Below are positions 31,514 to 41,088 of a stretch of 64,000 nt of DNA, in pieces. Within the stretch, counting starts at the first letter, position 1. Each line of letters begins with the position of its first letter. The notes under the pieces were generated by a model, which saw only the letters and a list, made by a program, of their open reading frames with translations, ran no database searches and was not told the origin of the DNA. Origin of the DNA: UBA7702 sp040776805 (GTDB lineage Bacteria; Bacillota; Dehalobacteriia; UBA7702); NCBI GenBank assembly GCA_040776805.1, contig JAXGZS010000003.1, positions 186,001-250,000 on the forward strand, read 5' to 3'. Made by a program: the position numbers and the translations under genes.

Positions 31514-33289
31514 TCATTCCTTTTCTTCTTCATCGGCAGGGTTATCCCCGTTTCCGGGATCCGGCGTTGGCGTCGGTTCGGGGGTGGGCTCCGGTCCTTT
31601 GGATATCTTGATGTTGATCACGGTATCCGGGGCGACCGCTTCGCCGGAGCTGTAATTCTGATAGATCACATAGCCCGAGGCATAACTGGTGCTGTATTCA
31701 TAAGAAGTGATGCTGTATTTCAATCCGGCTGAGTTCAGTTTGGCAATGGCGTCTTCTTTGGTGAGCCCGATCAGGCTGGGTACGGTCACGTCCTCTTCGC
31801 CGGTGCTGACGATGATGATCACCGTTTCATCTTTGGCCAATTTTCTGCCGCCGCTGGGGGACTGGCGAATCACTTTTCCCGTCTCCACGGAATCAGAGGT
31901 TTCTTCCTGTACCTCTACTTTAAAGCCGGCGTTTTCCAGGGCTAAAGTCGCTTTATCCTGGGTCATGCCGGTCACATCGGGTACTTCGATCTCATCGCTG
32001 GCCACGCTGACCGTCAATTCGACGACTTTCCCTTCCTTTACCTTGGTACCGGCGTCAATGCTTTGATGGATGACGATACCGGGGTCGTACTTGTCGGTTT
32101 CTTCCTCGGTGATCTTGTATTGCAGGTTGACCTCTTCGAGATCGTTGATGGCATCGGCTTCGGTGAGGCCGACAACATCGGGTACTTCCACCTCTTTGGC
32201 ATCGGACATATTGCGGATCATCGCGAAGGCGCCTACGGAAAGCAGGATGATGGCGGTGGCGATGAGGATGATGGCGGTGATCAGTTTTTTATTGCTTTTT
32301 TCTACGCCGTCTTTCCTTTTCTTTTTCCCGCCGCTGTCTTTTCTGCGGCTGCGGACTTCCCCATAATCTTCTTCGTAGGTATCGTAGGCGGCATTCCCCC
32401 GGCGCGCCGCGGTAGCGGCAGCCGCAGCAGCCGCGGTGGTGACCTGGATCGGCGTTAAGATCACATCGTATTCATCGGCAGCGGTCTGAATATCGTCCAT
32501 CATGATTTTAGCGCTGCCGTAGCGGTTGGCCGGATTGACGGCCATGGCCTTATCGACGATGCGCGCAACTTCATAAGGAATCTCCTCATCAATTTCGTCG
32601 ATGGGCGTATAATCGCCTTCCACATGTTGAAGCGCGATGGCGATGGGGCTGTCGCCGGTATAAGGCAACTCCCCGGTGAGCATTTCATAAAGAACGATAC
32701 CGACAGAGTAGATATCGACTCTGGCGTCGCCGGAACCCTTTTGGGCAATTTCCGGCGCAATGTAATAGACGGAACCGAACACGCTGGTATCATAAGTGAT
32801 CGTGGTATCGGTAAGGTTCATGGCAAGGCCAAAATCCATGATTTTCACCTGGCCGTTGGGGGTGATCATGATATTCTGCGGCTTGATGTCCCTGTGAATC
32901 ACGCCAAAGGAATGGGCGTGATTGAGCCCCGCCAAGATTTGATTCGTATAATCCAAGGCGCGGTCAAGGGAAAGAACGCCCTTTTTCTTGATTACTTCTT
33001 TTAGGGTCTTCCCTTCCACATATTCCATGATCAAGTACTGCTCGCCGGCGTCACTGGTACCGACATCGTAAACGCTGACGATATTCGGGTGGGACAAAGC
33101 GGCGATAGCCTGGGCTTCCTTTCGAAAGCGCAACACAAATTTTTGGTTTGTGGTAAACTGTTCCTGCAGGATTTTCACGGTAACTTCACGGTTTAAAACG
33201 GTGTCGATTGCTTTATAAACGACTGCGGTGCCGCCGCTGCCCAACTTCGTCACAATTTGGTAGCGGTTCATAAAGTTTTTGCCGATCAT
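31514..33289 (-). CDS. prkC: PASTA-domain Ser/Thr protein kinase
   Basis: The 591-residue kinase has the Hanks domain at residues 10-270 (GSGGTAVVYKA, catalytic Lys 39, HRDIKPQN with Asp 134, DFG at 152-154, APE). A juxtamembrane part with a run of alanines and many Lys/Arg follows, then one membrane span (about 336-357) and three extracellular PASTA repeats of about 68 residues. The tail is Pro/Thr-rich (PEPTPEPTPTPDPG). PASTA repeats sense muropeptides or lipid II (established). GGGGTGAAAAG before the ATG at 33289 sets the start. It follows its partner phosphatase by 14 bases. Confidence 0.95.
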   Translation of the reverse strand: MIGKNFMNRYQIVTKLGSGGTAVVYKAIDTVLNREVTVKILQEQFTTNQKFVLRFRKEAQAIAALSHPNIVSVYDVGTSDAGEQYLIMEYVEGKTLKEVIKKKGVLSLDRALDYTNQILAGLNHAHSFGVIHRDIKPQNIMITPNGQVKIMDFGLAMNLTDTTITYDTSVFGSVYYIAPEIAQKGSGDARVDIYSVGIVLYEMLTGELPYTGDSPIAIALQHVEGDYTPIDEIDEEIPYEVARIVDKAMAVNPANRYGSAKIMMDDIQTAADEYDVILTPIQVTTAAAAAAATAARRGNAAYDTYEEDYGEVRSRRKDSGGKKKRKDGVEKSNKKLITAIILIATAIILLSVGAFAMIRNMSDAKEVEVPDVVGLTEADAINDLEEVNLQYKITEEETDKYDPGIVIHQSIDAGTKVKEGKVVELTVSVASDEIEVPDVTGMTQDKATLALENAGFKVEVQEETSDSVETGKVIRQSPSGGRKLAKDETVIIIVSTGEEDVTVPSLIGLTKEDAIAKLNSAGLKYSITSYEYSTSYASGYVIYQNYSSGEAVAPDTVINIKISKGPEPTPEPTPTPDPGNGDNPADEEEKE

Positions 33290-33303
33290 CTTTTCACCCC
33301 AAT

Positions 33304-34012
33304 TTAACAATTTTTAGCCAGTATCGCAGTGATGTTATCTTCTCCGCCGCGATCCAAGACTTTTTTTACGACATGATGCAATATATCTTCAATATTTTCA
33401 TTCTTCCTGAGCAGCGCGGAAATTTCCTTATCCAGGAGATACCCGGAAATGCCGTCGGTGCATAAGAAAATCATATCATCGGCTTCAAGATCCCCGTCAA
33501 AAAAGTCGATCCGACACATGGGATTTCTGCCGATCACCCGCGTCAGCATACTTCTGCCCGGATGCTTTTTGGCCTCTTTTTCGCTGATTTGCCCTGTTTT
33601 CAAGAGCTTTGTAACCATATTATGGTCTTCGGTTAAACACTTTAACCTGCCGTTGCGCAATAGATATGCCCTGCTGTCGCCGACGTGGCCGATATAATAC
33701 CGTTCCTTTACGGCGACGAGCACCGTCAGCGTCGTACCCATGTCGCGGTAACGCTGATCCTGTTTGGCGGCGGCGACGATTTCATCATTGCAAAGGCGAA
33801 ACAGTTCCATAAGATCATCACGGTAGGTTTCTTCCTCCACTGTTGTGAAGTGGTCTGAAAGACCTGAGCCGCGATGGGCTGGCAATCCTGCCCCCGGCAT
33901 AGCCGCCCATGCCGTCGGCCATCAGCAGTAAGCCCTTATGTTCATCATAATAGCTAAAATCATCATTGGTTTTTCTGTGCTTGCCAATATCCGAAATGGA
34001 ACGAATTACCAT
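33304..34012 (-). pseudogene. stp: PP2C-family Ser/Thr phosphatase, coding frame broken by apparent frameshifts
   Basis: This is the usual partner of the PASTA kinase. The start (ATG 34012 after GAGGTGAC) gives MVIRSISDIGKHRKTNDD and LLLMADGMGGYAGG with the metal-binding DGMGG. Near 33876 the homologous reading moves to another frame (IAAQVFQT), and near 33851 to a third (TTVEEETYRDDL), which then runs cleanly to the stop with MGTTLTVLV, GHVGDSRAYL, LCTDGISGYL and GGEDNITAIL. No single frame encodes the whole enzyme. Two one-base shifts only 26 bases apart, with homology kept around them, suggest sequence error more than decay. Confidence 0.75.
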
Positions 34013-34057
34013 AGTCACCTCAAATTTACGCTTTTTGAAAAATGTATCCGTATAATG

Positions 34058-34086
34058 AAGATAGCACTAAATCAAGGAATTTTCAA
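34058..34086 (-). promoter_or_regulatory. Promoter upstream of the PP2C phosphatase gene
   Basis: TTGAAA and TATCTT are separated by 17 bases in the AT-rich gap between rlmN and the phosphatase gene. It would drive the phosphatase, prkC, rsgA and rpe. Confidence 0.5.
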
Positions 34087-34133
34087 GTAAATTTCATGGA
34101 TTCATCCTAAAATTGAAAAGTTTTCATAAAAAT

Positions 34134-35183
34134 TTAATAATTTGTATAGTTTGCCCTCAACTGACCGCAAGCACCCTCCACATCTTGACCCTTGGATTCC
34201 CTGATACTCGTCTCAATGTTGTGTTCTTTCAGAATGGCGGCAAAGGCGGCGATACGCCGTTTCGGCGAGGTCGCAAGATCCGTCCCAGCCACGGGATTGC
34301 CGGGTATCAGGTTGACGTGAAAACCTTTGTGCTGCAGCAAAAGCGCCAGTTCTTCTCCGTCCTTGATACTGTCGTTGACGCCGTCAAAAAGGGCGTACTC
34401 AATGGTAACGCGGCGTTTCGTCAACGCCATATAGCGATCCAGCGCCGGGATCAGTTGATTCAAGGGATACTTTTTGGCGATGGGCATCAGTTTTTGACGC
34501 AGGGCGTCATTGGCGCTGTGCAGGGATACGGCCAAGGTCAATTGGGCGCCCTCGGCGGCGAGGCGGTCGATGGCAGGAACAAGACCGCAGGTAGAAACCG
34601 TGATGCGGCGCATCCCGATGTTTTTGGCGTCGTTTAGGATACCGATGCTTTTCCATACCGCGTCGTAATTGGCCAAAGGCTCTCCCATGCCCATATAGAC
34701 GATATTGGAAACGCTTTCGCCGTTGTTTTGCCGCAGGTAAGCATTGGCAAAATTCACCTGGTCGATGATTTCCCCTGTTGTTAAGTTACGCTTGAGTCCG
34801 TTTTTCGCCGTGGCGCAGAATTTACAGCCCATGGCGCAACCAGCCTGGGTGCTGACACAAAGCGTGTTACGGTCCCCGCCGCTTTTTAGGTGATAGCGCA
34901 GCAAAACCGTTTCAATCAGGACGCCGTCATCAAAGCGAAGCAGAAATTTAAGGGCGTCTTTTTTTGCGGAAGCGCTCACGGTCATCAGTTCGCCACGGTT
35001 GATGACGGCGTTTGCTTTGAGAAAGGCGATAAAATCCCGGGGCAGATTCGTCATGGCGTCGTAATCAAAGACTTCCTTTTTATGGCACCATTCATAAAGC
35101 TGCTTACCGCGAAACTTCGGAAAACCGTTGGCTACAGCCAAAGCTTCCATATCCTGTTGGGCAAGGGATAAAAGATCGATCAT
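34134..35183 (-). CDS. rlmN: Dual-specificity 23S rRNA/tRNA adenine-C2 methyltransferase
   Basis: RlmN methylates A2503 of 23S rRNA and A37 of some tRNAs by radical-SAM chemistry. The 349-residue protein has the cluster motif CAMGCKFC (Cys 116, 120, 123), GMGEPLANYD, and a C-terminal methyl-carrying cysteine region (DVEGACGQLR). Its ATG overlaps the rsmB stop by four bases. Confidence 0.95.
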   Translation of the reverse strand: MIDLLSLAQQDMEALAVANGFPKFRGKQLYEWCHKKEVFDYDAMTNLPRDFIAFLKANAVINRGELMTVSASAKKDALKFLLRFDDGVLIETVLLRYHLKSGGDRNTLCVSTQAGCAMGCKFCATAKNGLKRNLTTGEIIDQVNFANAYLRQNNGESVSNIVYMGMGEPLANYDAVWKSIGILNDAKNIGMRRITVSTCGLVPAIDRLAAEGAQLTLAVSLHSANDALRQKLMPIAKKYPLNQLIPALDRYMALTKRRVTIEYALFDGVNDSIKDGEELALLLQHKGFHVNLIPGNPVAGTDLATSPKRRIAAFAAILKEHNIETSIRESKGQDVEGACGQLRANYTNY

Positions 35184-36526
35184 GCTTTCACCTTTTCAAA
35201 AAGGGCAAGGAAGAAACCGTCGGTTTCATGGCAAAAGGGCAGCAGTTCCAAAGCGCCTTCTTCCGCCTGCCTCCGCTCCTCTTCATCAAGACCGGGAATG
35301 GCCGCGGCGAAGGAAATCGGCTTCATATCGGGATATTCCTTGAGGAACCAGGCGACGTTATCTTTGTTTTCCGCGTCACTTAGCGTACAGGTGGAATAAA
35401 CGAGACGGCCGCCGTTTTTCAGCGCCCGGTAAGCGGAGGAAAGCAGCTCCCTTTGGAGCGCGGCCAAAGCGGCGATATCCGTTTCCGCTTTGCGCAAGGT
35501 GCTGTCCAGGCGGCGGTTTAACACGCCCAAGCCGGAGCAGGGCGCGTCTAAGAGGATCGCGTCGAATGCGCCGGGGGCGTCTTCTCCCCAGCAGAGGGCG
35601 TCTTTTTTCTCCGCGTCGATGATGCGGACGCCAAGGCGTTGGGCGTTTTCTTTGATGAGTTTGATTTTATGATCGTAGATATCGGAAGCCCGAAGGGTTC
35701 CCGTGTTTTCCATCAACTGGGCCAAGTGCGTGGTTTTACCGCCGGGGGCGGCGCACATATCAAGGACCCTCTGCCCCCGCTTCGGCCCAAGGATTCTTGA
35801 CACAAGTTGGGAGGATTCCTCCTGCACCGTGCAGTAGCCACGGAGAAATAGCGGGCTCGCGCCGATATCAACGCTGCTTTTCAGGCGCAACGCGTCAGGG
35901 GACAAAGGACCCTCTTCCGTCATGATCCCCTCCCGGCAAAGCAGCGTCTTTAGTTCCGCCCGGTCACACTTTAAGGTATTGACCCGTAATACGGGGAGAC
36001 GCGGCGCGTCAAAAGCCTGCAGCAAACGCAAAGTGATCGCCTCTCCTTTTTCCGCCAGCCATAAGCGGTGGATCCAAGGGGGGATGGAGGCGAAAAAGGC
36101 CAAACGCTCCCCTTCGCTTTTAAAATCAGGCCAGGAAAGGGATTCCTTCTGGCGGATCAAATTGCGCAGCACACCGTTGATGATTTTGCCCCAACCCTCA
36201 TTGCCCCGCTTTTTGCCCACCGCCACGATTTCATTGACCACGGCATGGGGCTTGGCGGCGCTGTAAAGCAGTTCATAAAAACCGAGACGCAGCAAGGATA
36301 AAAGGTAGATATCCTTTTCCTTGATGGGCTTTTTTAAAAATTGCCTGAGCTGCTCCTCGATGGGAGTCCGTTTTCGCAGTGTTCCGTATACAAGGTTGGT
36401 GATAAAGGCACGGTCTCTTTGCGCAGAGCATACCGAAAGGGACTTATGCAACGCCAAATTGGCATAAGCCCCCTTTTCTGTCACTTCGTAGAGTATATCC
36501 GCCGCCATTTCCCTCGTTGTCTTCAT
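35180..36526 (-). CDS. rsmB: 16S rRNA m5C967 methyltransferase
   Basis: The 448-residue enzyme has an N-terminal NusB-like RNA-binding domain (residues 1 to about 140) and a C-terminal m5C methyltransferase with VLDMCAAPGGKTTHLAQLM, LLDAPCSGLGVL and YSTCTLSDAEN; the two cysteines are the catalytic pair. ATG 36526 is preferred to a TTG nine bases upstream because GGAGAG has proper spacing only to the ATG. It overlaps the ends of both neighbours slightly. Confidence 0.94.
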   Translation of the reverse strand: MKTTREMAADILYEVTEKGAYANLALHKSLSVCSAQRDRAFITNLVYGTLRKRTPIEEQLRQFLKKPIKEKDIYLLSLLRLGFYELLYSAAKPHAVVNEIVAVGKKRGNEGWGKIINGVLRNLIRQKESLSWPDFKSEGERLAFFASIPPWIHRLWLAEKGEAITLRLLQAFDAPRLPVLRVNTLKCDRAELKTLLCREGIMTEEGPLSPDALRLKSSVDIGASPLFLRGYCTVQEESSQLVSRILGPKRGQRVLDMCAAPGGKTTHLAQLMENTGTLRASDIYDHKIKLIKENAQRLGVRIIDAEKKDALCWGEDAPGAFDAILLDAPCSGLGVLNRRLDSTLRKAETDIAALAALQRELLSSAYRALKNGGRLVYSTCTLSDAENKDNVAWFLKEYPDMKPISFAAAIPGLDEEERRQAEEGALELLPFCHETDGFFLALFEKVKA

Positions 36527-36531
36527 AAAGA

Positions 36532-37218
36532 TCAATCTCTCCGCAAACCGCCGAAGATGATCAGCAGACGCAACAGCTGCAAGATCGCCATCAAGGCGGC
36601 GGCGACATAGGTCAAGGCCGCGGCGTTCAGCACTTTTTTACCGTAGCGCAGCTCATCGTTGTTCAAAAATCCCTGATAGGAAACTTGCGCCAAGGCTCTC
36701 GAGGAAGCGTTGAATTCCACCGGCAGAGTCACCAGTTGGAACAGGACCACAAAGGTAAAAAGCACAATACCGATTTGTACCAGGAAATCCATGGAAAAGA
36801 TCAAGCCCACGAAAAATAAAATCCAGGCCGTATAGTTGCCGAAATTGGCGACGGGCACCAGCATACTGCGGATGGAAAGGGGCTTGTAGCCCTCTTGGTG
36901 TTGAATGGCGTGGCCGACTTCGTGGGCGGCGACACAAACGGCGGAAATGGAGGACTCGCCGAAAACCGGTTCCGAAAGGAACAGTATCTTTTTGGTGGGA
37001 TGATAATGATCGGTGAGGTTTCCCCTGACGGGTTCCACGGTAACATCATCAATGCCGTTGGCCTGCAGCAGCTTCCGCGCGACTTGCGCGCCGGTGATAC
37101 CGGAATTGCTGGGCACCCGGGAATAGCGGTGGAAAGTGGATTGCACTTTGTATTGCGCCCAGCCTGCCAAAAGCAAAGCGGGGATCAAAAGAATAAAGGT
37201 CGGATCATAGAAAAACAT
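36532..37218 (-). CDS. YugP-type membrane zinc metallopeptidase
   Basis: The 228-residue protein has an N-terminal span, the zinc motif AAHEVGHAIQH (His 99, Glu 100, His 103) and two or three C-terminal spans. This is the neutral zinc metallopeptidase family typified by YugP, usually found beside rsmB and fmt in Bacillota. The substrate is unknown; a membrane quality-control role is inferred. It sits 17 bases after fmt. Confidence 0.88.
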   Translation of the reverse strand: MFFYDPTFILLIPALLLAGWAQYKVQSTFHRYSRVPSNSGITGAQVARKLLQANGIDDVTVEPVRGNLTDHYHPTKKILFLSEPVFGESSISAVCVAAHEVGHAIQHQEGYKPLSIRSMLVPVANFGNYTAWILFFVGLIFSMDFLVQIGIVLFTFVVLFQLVTLPVEFNASSRALAQVSYQGFLNNDELRYGKKVLNAAALTYVAAALMAILQLLRLLIIFGGLRRD

Positions 37219-37235
37219 ATATTATCAGCCTTTCC

Positions 37236-38177
37236 TTATGGTTCTGTGGTAAACTGTGGTTTTTCGTGAAGATGAAGGCCGCGATACCAATCGATGGCGC
37301 TCATCTCTTTTTTTCCTTGGGGTTTGACGCTTAAAAGCCAGAGATAGCCGCCGGTAACCGCGCAAGCCACCCCTTTTTTCTTATCAAAAGCGACGATACT
37401 GCCGGCTGTTTCCCGGCTATCCGCCGCTTCAAAAACCGTGGTTAGGATTTTAAAAGGCTGCCCGTCCCAGTAGGTAAAAGCACCCGGCGCCAAAGACAGG
37501 CTGCGAATTTGATTGTGGATGGCAAGACCCTCCTTTTGCCAAAGGATCCGCTCGTCTTCTCTCGTCAGCAGCTGACAATAGGTCGCCCTGGCGTGATCCT
37601 GGGGTGTGCGGAGAGCCTCCCCTTTTTCCAACAGGTCAAGGCTTTTTACGATCAGCTCACCGCCGAGCACGCCCATGCGCTGTTTCAGCGAAGTGAAATT
37701 TTCGTTGACGCCGATGGGCAATGCTTCCATCATGAAGATATCCCCCGCGTCCAGGCCCTCGTTCATATACATGATCGTGATGCCCGTTTCCTTTTGTCCG
37801 TCACGAAGCACGGCGTTCATCGGCGAAGCGCCGCGATAGAGGGGCAGCAGCGAGCCGTGAATATTGATTACGCCGTAGGGACAAACTTCTAAGAGCTCTT
37901 TTTTTAAGATGCCGCCAAAGGCGGAAACAACGATCACATCGGCCTCAAGCCCCTTCACGGTTTCGTAAAAGGCGGGATCGTTGACGTTTTCCGGGGTATA
38001 GACAGGGATCCCCAGCTCCAACCCCCTCGCTTTCAAAGCCGTGGGACGGAGTTGTTTTTTTCTGCCTTGACTTTTATCGGTACGGCTCACGGCAGCCACG
38101 ACTTCATGGCCGCTTTCCGTCAGGGCGTCGAGGCCATAGACGGAAAAATCGGGGCTTCCCATGTAGATCACTTTCAT
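37236..38177 (-). CDS. fmt: Methionyl-tRNA formyltransferase
   Basis: Fmt formylates initiator Met-tRNA using 10-formyl-tetrahydrofolate. The 313-residue protein has the GSPDFSVYGL start, the folate-site segment INIHGSLLPLYRGASPMNAV with the catalytic Asn-His, and a later DAGDIF aspartate, then the C-terminal tRNA-binding domain. It overlaps def by four bases, forming the usual def-fmt pair. Confidence 0.95.
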   Translation of the reverse strand: MKVIYMGSPDFSVYGLDALTESGHEVVAAVSRTDKSQGRKKQLRPTALKARGLELGIPVYTPENVNDPAFYETVKGLEADVIVVSAFGGILKKELLEVCPYGVINIHGSLLPLYRGASPMNAVLRDGQKETGITIMYMNEGLDAGDIFMMEALPIGVNENFTSLKQRMGVLGGELIVKSLDLLEKGEALRTPQDHARATYCQLLTREDERILWQKEGLAIHNQIRSLSLAPGAFTYWDGQPFKILTTVFEAADSRETAGSIVAFDKKKGVACAVTGGYLWLLSVKPQGKKEMSAIDWYRGLHLHEKPQFTTEP

Positions 38178-38629
38178 TCTTTCTTTTCCTTTTTCAGCTT
38201 ATCGGTAAATAAAATGCCGTCCAAATGATCGATTTCATGTTGCAAGGCAACGGCGGTATAATCTCTTGCCTTGATTTTTACAATATTGCCATCGCGATCG
38301 ACGCCTTCGAGAAAAATGGTTTTAAAGCGTTCCACATCACCGAAGATACCGGGAACACTGAGACATCCCTCTTCTCCCACCTGTTTGCCGCGGCCTTTGG
38401 TCAATACGGGATTGATCAGTTCAATCAGGCCATCCCCCACGTCGACGATGATCAAGCGGCGGCCGATACCAACCTGAGGCGCGGCGAGACCGCAGCCTTT
38501 ATTGTGATACATCGTTTCCGCCATATCGTCAAGGAGGGTTCTGATGGTATCGTTGACCTCCGTAACCGGTTTTGCTTTTTCCCGCAGGACACTGCTTTCT
38601 CCTGCTTTTTCAATTGAATATACTGCCAT
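38174..38629 (-). CDS. def: Peptide deformylase
   Basis: Def removes the N-formyl group from new proteins. All three motifs are present in the 151-residue enzyme: GCGLAAPQVG, EGCLSVPG and QHEIDHLDG (metal ligands Cys and two His). The frame opens with a GTG at 38635, but GAGGAG spacing favours the ATG at 38629 (MAVYSIEKAG). Confidence 0.95.
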   Translation of the reverse strand: MAVYSIEKAGESSVLREKAKPVTEVNDTIRTLLDDMAETMYHNKGCGLAAPQVGIGRRLIIVDVGDGLIELINPVLTKGRGKQVGEEGCLSVPGIFGDVERFKTIFLEGVDRDGNIVKIKARDYTAVALQHEIDHLDGILFTDKLKKEKKE

Positions 38630-38638
38630 TTTCACTCC

Positions 38639-40849
38639 TCAAACCGCATGCATCGGTTCTGTTTCTACTTGAATATTGAAATTTTTATCACTTATCTTTT
38701 CGCTTTTTAACCGCGAAATTCCTCTTTTTATGCCCCTTCGCAGCAGAGAAAGATCGTCGCCGATCAATGTCACCACCCATTTATCTTTGCCTTGATCTTG
38801 GTAAATGCCGGGGGTCGGCCCAAAAACCCGGACTGCTTCGCCGCTTTCCGCCACGAAGATACGGTTCATCTCCGCAAGCTCTTCCCGTTTCAGGTAATCC
38901 GACGGAGTGGAAAAGACGGCTTTCATCAGGTGGGTAAAGGGCGGATAACCGTATTTTTTGCGGCTTTTCGCTTCCCAGTGGTAATAGGCCTCATAATTTT
39001 GCTGGCCGCCAAAGAGCAGCGCCGGTTCTTCCGGACGGTAGCTTTGCAGAATCACGGTTCCCCGCTCCTTGCCGCGGCCGCAGCGTCCCGCCACTTGGGC
39101 GATCATCTGAAACGTCCGTTCCCCGGCTCTGAAATCAGGGAAATTCAGGGTATAATCGGCGGCGATGATGCCGGTCAGGGCAACATTGGCGAAGTCCCAG
39201 CCTTTGGCCATCATCCGCGTACCGATCAGAATATCGATTTCTCCGTTTTTCATCGCTTCGTAAATCCGGTCGAAGCTGCCTTTGGCTCTTGTTTGTTCGG
39301 AATCGAGACGGGCGATTCTCGCGTCGGGGAAATGTTTTTTAACAACTTCCTCCAGTTGTTCTGTGCCGAGCCCGAAATATTTGATGCGTTTTGAGCCGCA
39401 GTCGGGACAAACCTCCGCCAATTTCGCCATAAAACCGCAGCGGGTGCATTTTAAAGCGTGTTCTTTGCGGAAATAAGTCAGGGAAACGGCACAATCGGGA
39501 CAGCGGTAAACAAAACCACAGTCGCGGCAAGAAACAAAGGTGTGGTAACCGAGGCGGTTTAAAAAGAGCATCACTTGCCTTTTGGCCGCCAAAGCCGCTT
39601 CCATTTGAGAAAGCAACTCCCGGCTCAGCACTTCCGTCCAGCCGGCTTTTAGTTCCTCCCGCATATCGACGATGAACATTTCCGGCAGCGCGCCACCGCC
39701 GACCCGGTTCTCCATCTCCACCAGAAGATAATCACCGTTTAAAGCTTTTTGATAGCTTTCAAAGGAGGGCGTCGCACTGCCCAATATCAAAGCAGCGCCG
39801 CTTAATTCGCAGCGCATAAAAGCGGCTTCGCGGCTATGAAAGCGCGGCGCCGTATCCTGTTCGTAGCTGTCCTCATGTTCTTCGTCGATGATGATCAAGC
39901 CCAGGTTTGGGGTGGGCGCGAAAATACAAGACCGCGCGCCCAAAGCAATGGTGGCATCTCCATTAGCCAGGGCATACCAGGCGTCCCTGCGTTCCCCGGC
40001 ACTGAGGCGGCTGTGGAGCAGGGCGACTTCGCCGTGAAAACGATTTTCAAAAACGCGCACAAATTGAGGGGTTAGGGCAATTTCCGGCAATAGCACAATG
40101 GCCTGTTTCCCCCGGTTCAAGGTTTCTTCAATCAGCCTTAGATAGACTTCGGTTTTGCCGGAGCCGGTGACGCCGTGGAGTAAAACGGGACGGTTTTCCG
40201 CTTTTTGATTGGCTTTGATCTGCCTGAGCGCCGCCTCCTGCTCCTTGGTTAAAACCGGCTTATCCTGATTTTCGGGAGTTAGATGTTGGTAAGAATAGCG
40301 CCTCACAGGTAAATCTTCCTTGTGGAGCACGCCTTTTTCTATAAGACCCCTTATCACGGCGGGAGAAAAGCCCTGATCGGTCAGGTCTTTTTGACGCGCT
40401 TCTTTTTTGCTTTGCAGCAAAGTGTATAGACTGCGTTGCTTTGGCCCTTTGAGATGAACGCCATTTTGTCCTGTTTCCTGAAAAAATAACCAAGGCTCTG
40501 TTTTTTCTTTCAGCGTTTTGCCAAAAAGATTGATCCCCGTGGGGATCATCGCCTTGATCATCGCAATGGTGGTGTTCATGTAATACTTGCTGAGGCCGTC
40601 GGCAAGCTGCAGTAAATCAACGGGGACGGTAAAAGCGTCGTTTAACAGTCCGTCGATCTGTTTGATCCGATAGGCACCGGGCTCGTCACAAAAACCAACG
40701 ACGATACCCTTTTCCGTGGTATGACCAAAGGGAACCGAAACCACACTGCCGATTCCCACTTTTCCCCAAAGCTCGGGGGGAACTTCATATATAAAATCGT
40801 GATCGAGAGAGGTTATTTTTTTATTGATAATAACTTTTACATAACGCAT
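38639..40849 (-). CDS. priA: Primosomal replication-restart helicase
   Basis: PriA restarts stalled forks by loading the replisome. The 736-residue protein has the N-terminal 3'-DNA-binding domain, Walker A GVTGSGKTEVY, Walker B DEEH and eight zinc-ligand cysteines in the CRDC..CPDC..CTRC..CPDC pattern. Later helicase motifs GTRMMAKGWDF and QVAGRCGRG follow. It is the first gene of the priA-def-fmt-yugP-rsmB-rlmN run and is about normal length. Confidence 0.95.
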   Translation of the reverse strand: MRYVKVIINKKITSLDHDFIYEVPPELWGKVGIGSVVSVPFGHTTEKGIVVGFCDEPGAYRIKQIDGLLNDAFTVPVDLLQLADGLSKYYMNTTIAMIKAMIPTGINLFGKTLKEKTEPWLFFQETGQNGVHLKGPKQRSLYTLLQSKKEARQKDLTDQGFSPAVIRGLIEKGVLHKEDLPVRRYSYQHLTPENQDKPVLTKEQEAALRQIKANQKAENRPVLLHGVTGSGKTEVYLRLIEETLNRGKQAIVLLPEIALTPQFVRVFENRFHGEVALLHSRLSAGERRDAWYALANGDATIALGARSCIFAPTPNLGLIIIDEEHEDSYEQDTAPRFHSREAAFMRCELSGAALILGSATPSFESYQKALNGDYLLVEMENRVGGGALPEMFIVDMREELKAGWTEVLSRELLSQMEAALAAKRQVMLFLNRLGYHTFVSCRDCGFVYRCPDCAVSLTYFRKEHALKCTRCGFMAKLAEVCPDCGSKRIKYFGLGTEQLEEVVKKHFPDARIARLDSEQTRAKGSFDRIYEAMKNGEIDILIGTRMMAKGWDFANVALTGIIAADYTLNFPDFRAGERTFQMIAQVAGRCGRGKERGTVILQSYRPEEPALLFGGQQNYEAYYHWEAKSRKKYGYPPFTHLMKAVFSTPSDYLKREELAEMNRIFVAESGEAVRVFGPTPGIYQDQGKDKWVVTLIGDDLSLLRRGIKRGISRLKSEKISDKNFNIQVETEPMHAV

Positions 40850-41088
40850 AAATAATAATCAAGTCATTTGGGTCTTTCAGATCCTTCCGGAAAACCCGGC
40901 TCCAAGTGTCCCCTCCGAAAGGACAAGCGGTATCCGACAGAGGCTGCCGTCTTGGAAGGTAAATCCGCCCGCAAACGGTATGACGGCGGCCTCCCGCCAG
41001 ATCCCTTATATCTTACCATTCATTTTCTTTTTAGAAACCACGATTGCCGTTTGTTGCGGCCTTTCCTTGGTAAAACAAGGCAAAGGGT
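40850..41088. other. Gap between priA and the repeat protein gene
   Basis: A 239-base gap with no supported gene. An AAAGGG/CCCTTT hairpin around 41082-41100 overlaps the end of the repeat gene and could act as its terminator. A plus-strand opening of 127 codons (from 40868) runs into the antisense of the repeats and has no ribosome site. Confidence 0.35.
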
